Notes: generated from the letters alone by a model not told the origin. A stretch of DNA of 54,574 nucleotides from a marine actinobacterium PHSC20C1 (GCA_000153145.1 CH672415.1:2533645-2588218), one strand, 5' to 3'. Shown: positions 27,116 through 36,341, counted from the first letter of the stretch. A program made the numbers and translations.

Positions 27116-27688
27116 CTAGCGCCCAGCCCGACGCGACGAAATAACCCCGGTGTCGAAGCCCATCAGGTTGAGCCCGCCATTGAAGCGCGCGTGCTCGACC
27201 TTGAGACAGCGGTCCATGACAACGGTGAGCCCCTGCGATTCGGCTGAGACGGCGGCTTCTTCGTTCCAGATGCCGAGCTGCACCCAGACTGTCTTCGCGC
27301 CGATCGCAAGCACGTCTTCAATCACGGCGGGGATGTCGCTGGCCTTGCGGAAGACATCCACAATGTCGGGAACTTCGGGGAGTGACGCAAGGTCGGGATA
27401 GGCCTTCTGGCCCAGAATTGTGTCGGCGTTGGGGTTTACAAAGTACACGCGGTAGTCGGTCGACTGCAGCAAGTAGGTGCCCACGAAGTAGCTCGAGCGC
27501 GACGGGTTGGGAGAGGCCCCGACGATCGCGATTGACTTCGACTTGCGCAGGATCGCGGCACGCTTTTTGGCGTCTGGTCCCACCCAGGTGCGCTGCGATT
27601 TCAGCAGTTTGGCGAGCGGCGAGCTGGCGGGCAGATCGCACGTTAGCCCGTTGTTAAGCTGCGTGGTCTGCACTTCTTCGGTCGACAT
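27116..27688 (-). CDS. CoA-binding domain protein (YccU-like)
   Basis: A 190-residue cytoplasmic protein with one CoA-binding Rossmann domain. SIAIVGASPNPSRSSYFVGTYLL is the nucleotide-binding loop. YFVNPNADTILGQKAYPDLASLPEVPDIVDVFRKASDIP and KTVWVQLGIWNEEA are family landmarks, and VVMDRCLKVEH carries the conserved C-terminal DRC. Its biochemical role is unsettled. It starts 2 bases after the sulfhydrylase stop, so it is co-transcribed with metY, an arrangement I regard as common in actinobacteria but did not verify. Confidence 0.9.
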   Translation of the reverse strand: MSTEEVQTTQLNNGLTCDLPASSPLAKLLKSQRTWVGPDAKKRAAILRKSKSIAIVGASPNPSRSSYFVGTYLLQSTDYRVYFVNPNADTILGQKAYPDLASLPEVPDIVDVFRKASDIPAVIEDVLAIGAKTVWVQLGIWNEEAAVSAESQGLTVVMDRCLKVEHARFNGGLNLMGFDTGVISSRRAGR

Positions 27689-27690
27689 CC

Positions 27691-28995
27691 TTAGCCCTTC
27701 ACAGCGGCGGTCAACGCCTGGTCGAGGTCATCGATGATGTCCTCAGGGTCCTCGATGCCGACGCTGATGCGCACGACACCGGGCAGCACGCCGGCATCAA
27801 TGAGCTGCTGCTCGGTGAGCTGAGCGTGAGTCGTCGACGCCGGATGAATAACCAACGTCTTCGCGTCACCAATGTTCGCGAGGTGGCTGGCCAACTCGAC
27901 GCTCTCGATGAACTTCTGGCCGACAGGGCGACCGCCCTTGACCTCGAAGGAGAACACCGATCCGGCACCCTTGGGCAAATACTTCTGGGCCCGTTCGAAG
28001 TGCGGATGCCCGGGAAGCCCGGCCCAGTACACGGTCTCGATGCGCGGGTCGGCCTCAAGCCACTCCGCGACGATGCGTGCGTTGTCGACGTGGGCTTGCA
28101 TCCGGAAGGGAAGCGTCTCGACGCCGGTTGCCAGCAACCAGGCCGAGTGCGGCGAAAGCGCTGGACCGATGTCGCGCAGCTGCTCTGCGCGCAGACGAGT
28201 GAGGAAGGCATACTCGCCAAAATTTCCGCTCCAGTTGAGGCCGCCGTAGCTTGGCACCGCCTCGTCGAAGAGCGGGAAGCGATCGGTGGCCCAGTCGAAT
28301 CGACCGCTCTCCACGACAACACCGCCGAGGGTTGTGCCGGCACCGCCCAGAAACTTCGTTGCCGAGTGCGTGACGATATCCGCGCCCCACTCGATGGGCC
28401 GATTCAAGTACGGGGTTGCGACCGTCGAGTCGATGATGAGCGGCAGATTGTGGGCGTGGGCAACCTCGGCTAAACCCTCGATGTCGGCAATCTCGCCGGA
28501 GGGGTTCGCGATGGTTTCCGCAAAGATCAGCTTGGTCTTGTCCGTGATCGCGGCCGCATAGTCTGCAGGGTCGGAAGAGCGCACAAACGTGGTCTCGACG
28601 CCAAAACGGCGCAGCGTGACATCCAACTGAGTAATAGAGCCGCCATAAAGATTGGCGCTCGAGACAATGTGATCGCCAGCACCCGCAAGAGACGCGAAGG
28701 TGATGAACTGCGCGCTCAGTCCGCTGCCGGTAGCAACAGCGCCGAGACCACCCTCAAGAGACGCGACTCGTTCCTCAAAGCTGGCCACCGTCGGGTTAGC
28801 AAGCCGGGAATAGATGTTGCCGTATTTTTGCAGAGCGAAGCGGGCTGCGGCATCCGCCGTGTCATCAAAGACGTAGGCACTTGTTTGGTAAATCGGCAGG
28901 GCGCGAGAACCTGTTGCCGCATCAGGGATGTTTCCCGCGTGAATTGCGCGCGTGCGAAAACCATAGTTTCGGTCGGAACTGCCCTGATCAGTCAT
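27691..28995 (-). CDS. metY: O-acetylhomoserine aminocarboxypropyltransferase (sulfhydrylase)
   Basis: A 434-residue PLP enzyme of the Cys/Met metabolism family. It makes homocysteine from O-acetylhomoserine and sulfide in methionine biosynthesis. The N-terminal GFRTRAIHAGNIPD, the YSRLANPTV phosphate-binding site, DSTVATPYLNRPIEWGADIVTHSATKFLGG with the PLP Lys in SATKF, and the C-terminal HPASTTHAQLT all fit. The length above 420 residues favours MetY over MetB/MetC of about 380. The ATG has TAGCCT 6 bases upstream, so the mRNA may be leaderless, although GAGGTA could also act as a weak ribosome-binding site. A CoA-binding protein gene follows 2 bases downstream. Confidence 0.92.
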   Translation of the reverse strand: MTDQGSSDRNYGFRTRAIHAGNIPDAATGSRALPIYQTSAYVFDDTADAAARFALQKYGNIYSRLANPTVASFEERVASLEGGLGAVATGSGLSAQFITFASLAGAGDHIVSSANLYGGSITQLDVTLRRFGVETTFVRSSDPADYAAAITDKTKLIFAETIANPSGEIADIEGLAEVAHAHNLPLIIDSTVATPYLNRPIEWGADIVTHSATKFLGGAGTTLGGVVVESGRFDWATDRFPLFDEAVPSYGGLNWSGNFGEYAFLTRLRAEQLRDIGPALSPHSAWLLATGVETLPFRMQAHVDNARIVAEWLEADPRIETVYWAGLPGHPHFERAQKYLPKGAGSVFSFEVKGGRPVGQKFIESVELASHLANIGDAKTLVIHPASTTHAQLTEQQLIDAGVLPGVVRISVGIEDPEDIIDDLDQALTAAVKG

Positions 28996-29001
28996 TACCT
29001 C

Positions 29002-29007
29002 AGGCTA
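29002..29007 (-). promoter_or_regulatory. -10 element of the metY promoter
   Basis: Minus-strand TAGCCT, 6 bases before the ATG at 28995, in the 79-base gap after pmt. Confidence 0.45.
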
Positions 29008-29074
29008 CAGAAGCGGATGCCGGGTGAAGATTCATGACGTAACAGAACGCCACGAAAGGGCACCGCTAGACCTG

Positions 29075-30742
29075 CTAGACCCAGGTTGGCAACCACCAGC
29101 GCAACCGCAGCAGGTCGTAGTCGATGGTTTGGCCGGTCCACAGCGGCCAGAAAAATACACTGACCGCGATGGCGACAGCCACAAAGACTGCCACGACTCC
29201 GAGGCCGCTCGTGCGCCGATAGCGGTCGTCGTCTGCCCTTCCGGCGATCACCCCGAGCGCGGCCACGAGAGCCAAAATCAGGTACGGCTCGAACACGATC
29301 GAGTAGAACTGGAATACCGTGCGGTTCAAGTAGAGCAGCCACGGCAAGTAGCCGGCGGCGACGCCCATCAGGATGAAACCGGTCTGCCAGTGGCGATAGC
29401 GGACCAAGCGGTACACGAGGTAGAGCACCGCCGCGGTTGCAGCCCACCAAATAATCGGGTTGGCGATTCCTGAGATGGAGGCGCCACAGGCATCCGCGAG
29501 GCAGCCGCCGTCACCGCGGGCATAGCTTTCGTAGAACATGCTCGTCGGGCGGATCAGTAGCAGCCAGGTCAGTGGGTTCGCTTGATAGGGGTGGGGTCGA
29601 CTTTCGCCCACGTGGTAGCTGTACACGCTTGACTGAAAATGCCACAGGCTCTGGATGTCGAGCGGCACCCAACTGAAGACGTCCGTCCAGGCGTTACTGT
29701 CGGTTTCGGCCCACGAACGGTCGTAACCGTTATCGCTGAGGAACCAGCCGGCCCACGATGCTAAATACACGAGCAGGGCAATCGGCACGGTCAGCAAGAA
29801 GCTCACCGGGGCCTGCTTGAAGAGGGTGCCGGAGCCCCAGAAGGCCACGCCGGCGCGACGGCGAGCGAGGGCATCCACCACCAGGCTGTAGACAGCGAAC
29901 GCGGCCAAGAAGTAGAGACCGTTCCACTTGACGGCGGCGGCAGCGCCGAAGGCCACGGCGGCGAGCATGAGCCACGGTCGCCACCACAGTGCAGGACCCC
30001 ATTCGGTTGCTGCGCCGCGCGCGCCGCGGCGGTTGATCCACAGCGCTAACCGGGTGGCAGAATGCTCGCGATCAAGCAGCATCGCGCCCACCCCGAGCAG
30101 AGCGAACATCATCACAAAGTTGTCAAGCAACGCAACACGACTCATGACAATCGCATTGCCGTCGATTGCGAGCAGCAGGCCTGCCAGCGTCGCCAGCAGT
30201 GTGGAGCCGAACAGTTTCTTCGCGATCAGCATGAGCACAACAACAGCGAGAATGCCGACGATGGCCGTCGCGATGCGCCACCCGAAGGGATCTTCGCCTC
30301 CGCCGGGCAACATGCCCAACCCGATCAACCACTTGCCGAGCGGCGGATGCACCACAAAAGAGGGATCGTTCAAGAATATGTTGACGTGCCCACCGTTGAA
30401 TAACGCATCCGCTTCGGCTGGCCACTGCGCCTCGTAGCCACGATTCACGAGCGTCCAGGAATCCTTCACATAGAAGGTCTCGTCAAAAACGAGCGATGCC
30501 GGATGCCCGAGGCCAACCAGCCTCGTGAATGCTGCGATCAGCACCACGATCGCCGGCCCAGCCCAGCCGAGCCATCGCTGGGTCAGCGAGCTGCGCGAGG
30601 CCCACCATCGGTCGAGGCGCGAGCCGTCATGGCTATCGAGCGAGGTGGGGTAGTAGCCGGAGCCAGTGTCGTCGGTGGGGTAGGAATCAGCCGGGTCGTT
30701 CGACAGCAATTCGTCGAAGTCGCGGGGATTCGTCTGGCTCAC
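29075..30742 (-). CDS. pmt: Dolichyl/polyprenyl-phosphate-mannose:protein mannosyltransferase
   Basis: A 555-residue GT39 membrane enzyme that O-mannosylates exported proteins at the outer face of the membrane. After a soluble N-terminus come about ten helices. The first external loop carries the essential acidic pair in LVFDETFYVKDSW, followed by PLGKWLIGLG. The C-terminus ends in WWLPTWV. In many actinobacteria pmt lies divergently next to rsmI; here about 4.2 kb separates them. The GTG start at 30742 has TAGCAT 6 bases upstream and no ribosome-binding site. Confidence 0.92.
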   Translation of the reverse strand: MSQTNPRDFDELLSNDPADSYPTDDTGSGYYPTSLDSHDGSRLDRWWASRSSLTQRWLGWAGPAIVVLIAAFTRLVGLGHPASLVFDETFYVKDSWTLVNRGYEAQWPAEADALFNGGHVNIFLNDPSFVVHPPLGKWLIGLGMLPGGGEDPFGWRIATAIVGILAVVVLMLIAKKLFGSTLLATLAGLLLAIDGNAIVMSRVALLDNFVMMFALLGVGAMLLDREHSATRLALWINRRGARGAATEWGPALWWRPWLMLAAVAFGAAAAVKWNGLYFLAAFAVYSLVVDALARRRAGVAFWGSGTLFKQAPVSFLLTVPIALLVYLASWAGWFLSDNGYDRSWAETDSNAWTDVFSWVPLDIQSLWHFQSSVYSYHVGESRPHPYQANPLTWLLLIRPTSMFYESYARGDGGCLADACGASISGIANPIIWWAATAAVLYLVYRLVRYRHWQTGFILMGVAAGYLPWLLYLNRTVFQFYSIVFEPYLILALVAALGVIAGRADDDRYRRTSGLGVVAVFVAVAIAVSVFFWPLWTGQTIDYDLLRLRWWLPTWV

Positions 30743-30748
30743 CCCGTA

Positions 30749-30754
30749 ATGCTA
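30749..30754 (-). promoter_or_regulatory. -10 element of a leaderless promoter for pmt
   Basis: Minus-strand TAGCAT, 6 bases before the GTG at 30742; no Shine-Dalgarno. Confidence 0.55.
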
Positions 30755-30810
30755 CTGAGCGCAGCAGTTTCTTGCCGACCGGGGCGCAGTGAAATCCTGG
30801 GAGGGGTCAG

Positions 30811-31386
30811 CTATCGGGCGTTGTCTTGCTCGCCCCAGCGGCCGCTTGGGGTGCCAAACGACTGCCAAATCCATGCCACCGCAGTTTCGGCTGACGGTCG
30901 CGGATCCATGGCAAGCCAGGCTTCGATGATTCCGAAAGTTGCTCCGGTGATGCTTGCGCTCGCGATCTCAAGCGAAAGGCCCTCGAATGGTTGTGTGCCG
31001 TGGCTGACGATTCCATCGCGCACGATTAGGTTGAGCCGGGCCCGCAATCGTGACGCCACCAGTGCTGAGCCGCGAGGTCCAAGCGCGCTCGCATACACGG
31101 CCGCATTGGCGTCGATGTGGCTGAGGTAGCTCATGATGGCGGGTGGTGGCTCGGCGCTCGCCGGGTCGAGGTCGGCTAGCTGAACTCCCGCTTCGTCTGC
31201 GGCGGCCTCAATGGCGAACGCCAGCAAAGTTTCTTTGTCGGCATAGTGCTGGTAGAAACTGCTGCGATTCACTCCGGCGCGCTCAACAATGTCGCCGACG
31301 GTCACTTCGTCGAAGGGTCGTTCTTGAGTGAGAGCGAAGAGTGCCTGTTGCAGGCTTCGCCTAGTTCGTTCGACTCGAGCATCCAT
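30811..31386 (-). CDS. TetR-family regulator, divergent from an MMPL exporter
   Basis: A 191-residue regulator. The N-terminal HTH spans about residues 6-52 (TRRSLQQALFALTQERPFDEVTVGDIVERAGVNRSSFYQHYADKETLLAF). The C-terminal part fits a TetR ligand domain. The ATG at 31386 has no ribosome-binding site; CAGAAT, a weaker -10, ends 6 bases upstream. A 24-bp near-palindrome in the gap to the divergent MMPL gene is the probable operator, so this is most likely the local repressor of the exporter. Confidence 0.9.
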   Translation of the reverse strand: MDARVERTRRSLQQALFALTQERPFDEVTVGDIVERAGVNRSSFYQHYADKETLLAFAIEAAADEAGVQLADLDPASAEPPPAIMSYLSHIDANAAVYASALGPRGSALVASRLRARLNLIVRDGIVSHGTQPFEGLSLEIASASITGATFGIIEAWLAMDPRPSAETAVAWIWQSFGTPSGRWGEQDNAR

Positions 31387-31423
31387 TCGATGATTCTGGC
31401 AGACGGATGCCGAGAAGTTGTGA

Positions 31424-31447
31424 GTTTTCCGACAAGTGTTGGAAAAC
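31424..31447. promoter_or_regulatory. Candidate TetR operator upstream of the MMPL exporter
   Basis: 24-bp near-palindrome with perfect outer arms GTTTTCC (31424-31430) and GGAAAAC (31441-31447) and centre GACAAGTGTT; 10 of 12 half-site positions match. Confidence 0.7.
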
Positions 31448-31524
31448 GGGCATTCTCCGATTACGATTGGCGCAGGCCCGACGGAGTGCTCTTTTTCTTT
31501 TCCCTATGAGAGGTTTTCTTCGGC

Positions 31525-34044
31525 ATGGCTGAACTTCTGTACCGACTTGGCCGACTGTCGGCTCGCCGCGCCTGGCTCTTCATCGTGAGCTGGATCGCCG
31601 TTCTCGGCCTCGCGGTCGGCGGATTCGCCCTCTTCGGCGGCACCCTCTCCTCAACAATGTCGATCCCGGGAACCGAGACTGAGCGCGTCGCGTCCGAACT
31701 CACCGACCGCCTCGGCGACGTTGGTGGCATCTCCGCAACCGTCGTCTTCGCCTCAGAAAATGGCGACGCCCTCACCGCAGCCCAACAGAGTGACATTACG
31801 GATGCCCTCGCTGAGCTCACCGCCAACGACGACGTCAGCGAAGTCATCGACCCCTTCGAGACTGACGCCCAGCGCGAAGAACAAGCGCAACAGATCGTGG
31901 ACGGTCGCGAACAGATCGACGCCGGCAAGCAACAGCTCACCGACGGTCAAACGCAATTGGATGTCGGCGCGCAAGAACTCGAAGCCGGTCAGGCCCAACT
32001 GGATGCCGCGATTGCTCAGGCGAAAGAGGGCGGCTACTACGAAGCATCCGCCGCTCAGTTTGACGCACAGCAGGCCCAGCTCGATGCCGGTAAGGCCGAA
32101 CTCGCCGCTCAGCAGACTGCTCTCGACGAAAATGCGGCACAACTCGACGATCAAGAACAGCAACTGGGCTTCGGCGAGCGCCTTATGGATGCCGCCACCG
32201 ACATCAGCTTCGTCTCCGACGATGGAGCGACAGCTCTGGGACTCATCACCTTCGACAGCGAACTACTGGATCTCTCGGGAGAGACGAAGAGTGCGATTGC
32301 GACGCAACTCGACGGCATCCAGATTGACGGAGTGACGGTCGACTACTCGTCTGCCATCACGACCTCAACGGACGGCCTGCTGGGCATTGGCGAGATTATC
32401 GGTGTGCTCTTGGCCGGTGTTGTCTTGCTCGTACTCTTCCGTTCGTTCTTGCCAGCTGTATTGCCGATCGTCTCGTCGATCATCGGCGTTGGTGTGGGAG
32501 TCGCAGGCTCGCTCGCCTTCTCCGGTGTTGTCGACATGACCTCCGTCACGCCGATTCTGGGTGTGATGCTCGGCCTTGCGGTCGGAATCGACTACACGCT
32601 CTTCATCGTGCAGCGTCACCGCCGCCAACTCGCGGCAGGCATGGAGCTCCACGAATCGATCGGTCTCGCCAATGGCACCTCGGGCAACGCCGTGCTGTTC
32701 GCCGGGTCGACGGTTCTCGTAGCCCTTCTCGCTCTCAACGTCAGCGGAATCCCATTCTTGGGTGTCATGGGCACCGTGGCGGCAGTCTGCGTCCTTGTCT
32801 CCGTACTGATCGCCGTAAGTCTCACTCCCGCCCTGCTGGCATTGCTCGGTAAACGAGTGCTTTCTCGCAAGGCGCGAGCCAACATCGGTCACGAATCGCA
32901 CACCCTCCCACCCGCCCGTGCCATGCGCACGAGCCGCGCAATCGTCATGCTGATTGTGGCGACGCTCGGTCTGCTGATCGTTGCGATCCCAGCGCTCTCA
33001 ATGCGCTTGGGCCTGCCGGATGGTTCGTCAGAGCCCGCCGATTCGACGCAATACCGTTCGTACACGACTATCGCTGAAGAGTTCGGGGCGGGCCAGAACG
33101 GCGCGCTTCTTGTGACCGCGACCCTGCCCACCGCGGTGTCGGAAGACAGGGAACTCGAAACCCAGGCCGACCTTGCCGACCAGCTTCTCGCGGTCGATGG
33201 CGTAGTCGCTGTCGCTCCCATTGGTGTCTCGGACGACTCGGACTACTTCGCGTTCCAAGTCATCCCCGTCGATGGGCCGTCGAGTGAATCAACCGAAGCG
33301 CTTGTTCACGAACTGCGCGATAGCTCACCGTTAGCTGGTGGTATCGAGCTCGGCGTCGCTGGCTCGGCCAGTGGAAACATCGACATCTCCGAGAAACTGG
33401 CCGGAGTGCTGCCGCTCTACCTCGCGGTTGTCGTTGGCCTGTCGCTGATCATCCTGATTCTGGTGTTCCGTTCGCTGCTCGTACCCGTGATCGCCACCGC
33501 GGGTTACGTGCTTTCGTTGCTCGCCGCGTTCGGTGCCATGGTTGCCGTGTACCAGTGGGGCTGGCTAGGGGCCCTCTTCGGCGTCACTGACCCAGGTCCG
33601 CTGCTGAACTTCGCCCCAATCATCATCATGGGCGTGCTGTTCGGCCTTGCGATGGACTACCAACTGTTCCTCGTCTCGGGAATGCGGGAAGCTTTCATTC
33701 ACGGAGTTCCAGCCAAGGCTGCCGTTGTGAGCGGACTCCGCAGCGGTCGCGCTGTCGTCACCGCCGCTGCCATCATCATGATTGCCGTCTTCGGAGGCTT
33801 CATCTTCTCGCACCTCGCCATCGTTCGCCCGCTCGGTTTCGGCCTCGCCGTTGGTGTGCTCTTTGACGCCTTTGTCGTACGGATGATGTTGGTACCGTCG
33901 CTGATGCACCTGTTCGGCACGTCGGTGTGGTGGTTGCCTCGCTGGCTCGACCGCATCCTGCCCAGCGTGGACGTTGAAGGAGCCGCGCTCGAGCGCAGCC
34001 ACCCGATGCACGCGGCAGAGGCGAAGCAGAACAAAGAAAACTAG
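31525..34044 (+). CDS. MMPL/RND-superfamily exporter with heptad-repeat external loop
   Basis: An 839-residue membrane exporter with two copies of a helix plus five-helix bundle, typical of actinobacterial MMPL proteins. Conserved helix features include GLAVGIDYTLFIVQRHR and the second-half GLAMDYQLFLVSGMREAF, holding the Asp-Tyr pair of the proton relay. The first external loop (residues about 124-220) contains seven-residue repeats of the form [IL]-[DTE]-x-G-x-x-[QE] in two blocks, predicted to form a coiled coil. GAGAGG stands 11 bases before the ATG. It is divergent from a TetR gene and probably repressed by it. The substrate could be a lipid or drug and is unknown. Confidence 0.92.
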   Translation: MAELLYRLGRLSARRAWLFIVSWIAVLGLAVGGFALFGGTLSSTMSIPGTETERVASELTDRLGDVGGISATVVFASENGDALTAAQQSDITDALAELTANDDVSEVIDPFETDAQREEQAQQIVDGREQIDAGKQQLTDGQTQLDVGAQELEAGQAQLDAAIAQAKEGGYYEASAAQFDAQQAQLDAGKAELAAQQTALDENAAQLDDQEQQLGFGERLMDAATDISFVSDDGATALGLITFDSELLDLSGETKSAIATQLDGIQIDGVTVDYSSAITTSTDGLLGIGEIIGVLLAGVVLLVLFRSFLPAVLPIVSSIIGVGVGVAGSLAFSGVVDMTSVTPILGVMLGLAVGIDYTLFIVQRHRRQLAAGMELHESIGLANGTSGNAVLFAGSTVLVALLALNVSGIPFLGVMGTVAAVCVLVSVLIAVSLTPALLALLGKRVLSRKARANIGHESHTLPPARAMRTSRAIVMLIVATLGLLIVAIPALSMRLGLPDGSSEPADSTQYRSYTTIAEEFGAGQNGALLVTATLPTAVSEDRELETQADLADQLLAVDGVVAVAPIGVSDDSDYFAFQVIPVDGPSSESTEALVHELRDSSPLAGGIELGVAGSASGNIDISEKLAGVLPLYLAVVVGLSLIILILVFRSLLVPVIATAGYVLSLLAAFGAMVAVYQWGWLGALFGVTDPGPLLNFAPIIIMGVLFGLAMDYQLFLVSGMREAFIHGVPAKAAVVSGLRSGRAVVTAAAIIMIAVFGGFIFSHLAIVRPLGFGLAVGVLFDAFVVRMMLVPSLMHLFGTSVWWLPRWLDRILPSVDVEGAALERSHPMHAAEAKQNKEN

Positions 34045-34955
34045 AGCGGAGTTTCTTCTGGCAATAGTGCGTTAGGCCCAGCCCCCGGTGCGCCAGGGAT
34101 GCGGGATGCCGCCCGCACCGCGCCGATTGAGGCCACGATCACCAGGGCAATTCCGACACCCTGCACGAGGGTGATGCTTTGGCCGAGCACAAAGAATCCG
34201 GCACCGGTTGCAATGGCGGGCGCCAACGCCATGAGCACCGAGAATGCGGCAGCCGAGATGCGACGCAGCGCAATAAGTTCGAGGGCGTAGGGGATTGCCG
34301 ACGAGCAGATCGCTACGGCTAGTCCGCGCACCAGAATCGACGGCTCGAGCAACGTGCTTCCCGCCTGAGCAATGCCGAACGGGAGGCTGATGATTGCGCC
34401 AATCGCCATAGCGATGGCGAGGCCATCCAATCCGGCAAAGACCTGCCCGGTCTTGCGTGAGGCCAAAATGTAGCCGGCCCACGAGACAGCCGCGGCGAGA
34501 GCGAAAGCGACACCGATGGGGTCGAGTACGCCGACGCTGCCAAGTCCAAGCAGCGCAACACCCGCGAATGCTAGAACGGCCCACAGCCAGGCGCTTGCCC
34601 TCCGCGCAACGATGACCGAGAGCACGAGGGGGCCGAGCACCTCGATAGTGACGGCCGCGCCGAGGTCAACGCGCGAGATTGCCCCATAGAAGAGCATGTT
34701 CATTCCGCCGAGAGAGATTCCGAAGACCAACGCCATGAACCACGCACGTTTTGAGATGGCGCGAAGGTTCGGGCGGGCAATCGCGAGCAGAATGGCGGCT
34801 GAGAACACGAGTCGCAGCGACACCATTCCGGCGGGCCCGACTTCGGGAAACAAGAGAATTGCGACAGAGGCGCCGACGTCTTGAAAGATGAGCCCCAACA
34901 CCACGAGCATGACAGCACCGAGTGGTGTTCCCCTCAAGGGCGGCGGAGTCGACAT
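34041..34955 (-). CDS. EamA/RhaT-family drug-metabolite transporter
   Basis: A 304-residue protein with about ten hydrophobic helices arranged as two EamA repeats (first: ILLFPEVGPAGMVSLRLVFSAAILLAIARP; second: AISWAGYILASRKTG in the middle). Members export amino acids or other metabolites. Its last 4 bases overlap the convergent MMPL stop. The ATG start at 34955 has TAGTGT 6 bases upstream and no ribosome-binding site. It is divergent from rsmI with 40 bases between starts. Confidence 0.9.
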   Translation of the reverse strand: MSTPPPLRGTPLGAVMLVVLGLIFQDVGASVAILLFPEVGPAGMVSLRLVFSAAILLAIARPNLRAISKRAWFMALVFGISLGGMNMLFYGAISRVDLGAAVTIEVLGPLVLSVIVARRASAWLWAVLAFAGVALLGLGSVGVLDPIGVAFALAAAVSWAGYILASRKTGQVFAGLDGLAIAMAIGAIISLPFGIAQAGSTLLEPSILVRGLAVAICSSAIPYALELIALRRISAAAFSVLMALAPAIATGAGFFVLGQSITLVQGVGIALVIVASIGAVRAASRIPGAPGAGPNALLPEETPL

Positions 34956-34961
34956 AGTGCA

Positions 34962-34967
34962 ACACTA
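34962..34967 (-). promoter_or_regulatory. -10 element of a leaderless promoter for the EamA transporter
   Basis: Minus-strand TAGTGT, 6 bases before the ATG at 34955; no Shine-Dalgarno. Confidence 0.55.
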
Positions 34968-34995
34968 CGACCTAACTCGGTGGGAGAATGGCCGC

Positions 34996-35805
34996 GTGAT
35001 CATTCTCGCGGCGACCCCCATCGGCAACCTTGGCGATGCCTCCAAGCGACTCATCGAGGCGCTCACTAACGCCGAGGTAATCGCGAGTGAAGACACCAGA
35101 ACCACCGTGCACCTCATGCGTGCCCTCGGCATCGAGAACCGACCGCGACTGATCCCACTGCACGAGCACAACGAGTCAGAGAAGGCGGCCGAGATCGTAG
35201 AACTCGCCCGCGACGCCGACGTATTAGTGCTGAGCGACGCCGGGATGCCCGCCATCAGTGACCCCGGATTTCCTCTCGTTTCGGCGGCCGCCGCCGCAGG
35301 GGTCACGGTTACTGCTCTGCCAGGGCCGAGCGCTGTTCTCACCGCGCTCGCCGTCTCAGGTCTTCCCACTGACCGTTTCAGTTTCGAGGGTTTCCTGCCT
35401 CGCAAGGGACGTGTCGCCTACTTCCGCACTCTCGCTCGTGAAGAACGCACCATGGTTTTCTTCGAAAGCCCCAATCGTCTACCGGCAGCACTTGCCGACC
35501 TCGCGACGGCGCTCGGTGATGACCGCCGCGCTGTCGTCTGTCGCGAACTCACCAAGATGTATGAAGAAGTTGCCCGCGGAACCGCAGCCGAACTTGCCGC
35601 AAAGTTCAAGGACGGAGCTCGGGGTGAGATTTGTCTCGTCGTCGAGGGTGCTCCGCCCGCAACATCCGACCTTCCGACGGCCGTGAACTATGTACTTGCG
35701 CTTGTTGCCGATGGTGCGAGACTCAAGGAAGCGTCAACCGAGGTTGCCGAGCAGACTGGTCTGAGCAAGCGTGAACTCTATGAGGCAGCGCTGCGCTCGA
35801 AGTAG
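34996..35805 (+). CDS. rsmI: 16S rRNA (cytidine(1402)-2'-O)-methyltransferase
   Basis: A 269-residue SAM-dependent methylase that 2'-O-methylates C1402 in the 16S decoding centre. The N-terminal ILAATPIGNLGDAS, the ASEDTRTT motif, LSDAGMPAISDPG and the EGFLPRKG segment are RsmI hallmarks; the protein ends with the usual ELYEAAL helix. The GTG at 34996 is chosen because GGGAG lies 9 bases upstream and homology begins at the next residue; upstream in-frame starts would run through the EamA promoter. It normally neighbours pmt and metG in actinobacteria, and here both junctions carry inserted genes. Confidence 0.94.
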   Translation: MIILAATPIGNLGDASKRLIEALTNAEVIASEDTRTTVHLMRALGIENRPRLIPLHEHNESEKAAEIVELARDADVLVLSDAGMPAISDPGFPLVSAAAAAGVTVTALPGPSAVLTALAVSGLPTDRFSFEGFLPRKGRVAYFRTLAREERTMVFFESPNRLPAALADLATALGDDRRAVVCRELTKMYEEVARGTAAELAAKFKDGARGEICLVVEGAPPATSDLPTAVNYVLALVADGARLKEASTEVAEQTGLSKRELYEAALRSK

Positions 35806-35824
35806 CACAGCGAATCTTTGTCGC

Positions 35825-36277
35825 TTAGCGTGCGGTGGTTTCGCAGAGAACCTTCAGATCGTGGTGATCCTGAGTGAGTGCCTTCTTCATCACGCCGCGG
35901 AACAGCAAGGCCACAACGCTCATGAGTCTCGCTCCCAACGTCAGTGGAGTCCCCGTGAAGTTGTAGTCAACACGAGTGCCACCGTGACTGGGAGTGAACC
36001 TGTAGACGCTGCGGTAGTGAGTGCCGTTTGATTCCGCGTCGACGCTATAGGAAGCATCCTGTTCGTACGACGTCACCCACATCACTTCGGTGGCTTCCTT
36101 GCCAGCGAAAACGCGCGTTTCGCGCCACTTCGTACCGAGGCCCAGCTGTCCAGACCCCTCGAGCACTTCAAGTTTGAGGATGCCGCTGAGATTCTCAGCG
36201 GCGTTGTCGAGATCGCAAAACACCCTAAACACTCGCTCGACTGGCGCTTCAATATGAATAGCTTCGGTGATCTTCAT
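35825..36277 (-). CDS. SRPBCC (polyketide cyclase/START-like) family protein
   Basis: A 150-residue protein of the helix-grip fold. The start MKITEAIHIEAPVERVFRVFCDLDNAAENLSGI is the typical first strand and helix, and GTRVDYNFTGTPLTLGARLMSVVALLFRGVMKKALTQDHHDLK is the long C-terminal helix. Such proteins bind hydrophobic ligands; no specific role is assigned. I use the ATG at 36277, with GGGAG about 5 bases upstream; upstream in-frame sequence does not look like protein. It converges on rsmI with a 19-base gap. Confidence 0.85.
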   Translation of the reverse strand: MKITEAIHIEAPVERVFRVFCDLDNAAENLSGILKLEVLEGSGQLGLGTKWRETRVFAGKEATEVMWVTSYEQDASYSVDAESNGTHYRSVYRFTPSHGGTRVDYNFTGTPLTLGARLMSVVALLFRGVMKKALTQDHHDLKVLCETTAR

Positions 36278-36341
36278 TTCTTCTCCCGCTTCGGCGCGTA
36301 ATGGCAAGCTAGCACGGCCTTTCGCGCTCGCAAACGACGAT

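Noticed and set aside
28996-29074. SAM or cobalamin riboswitch ahead of metY
   Set aside because: The gap is only 79 bases, has no recognisable riboswitch core, and the -10 lies 6 bases from the ATG, leaving no leader.
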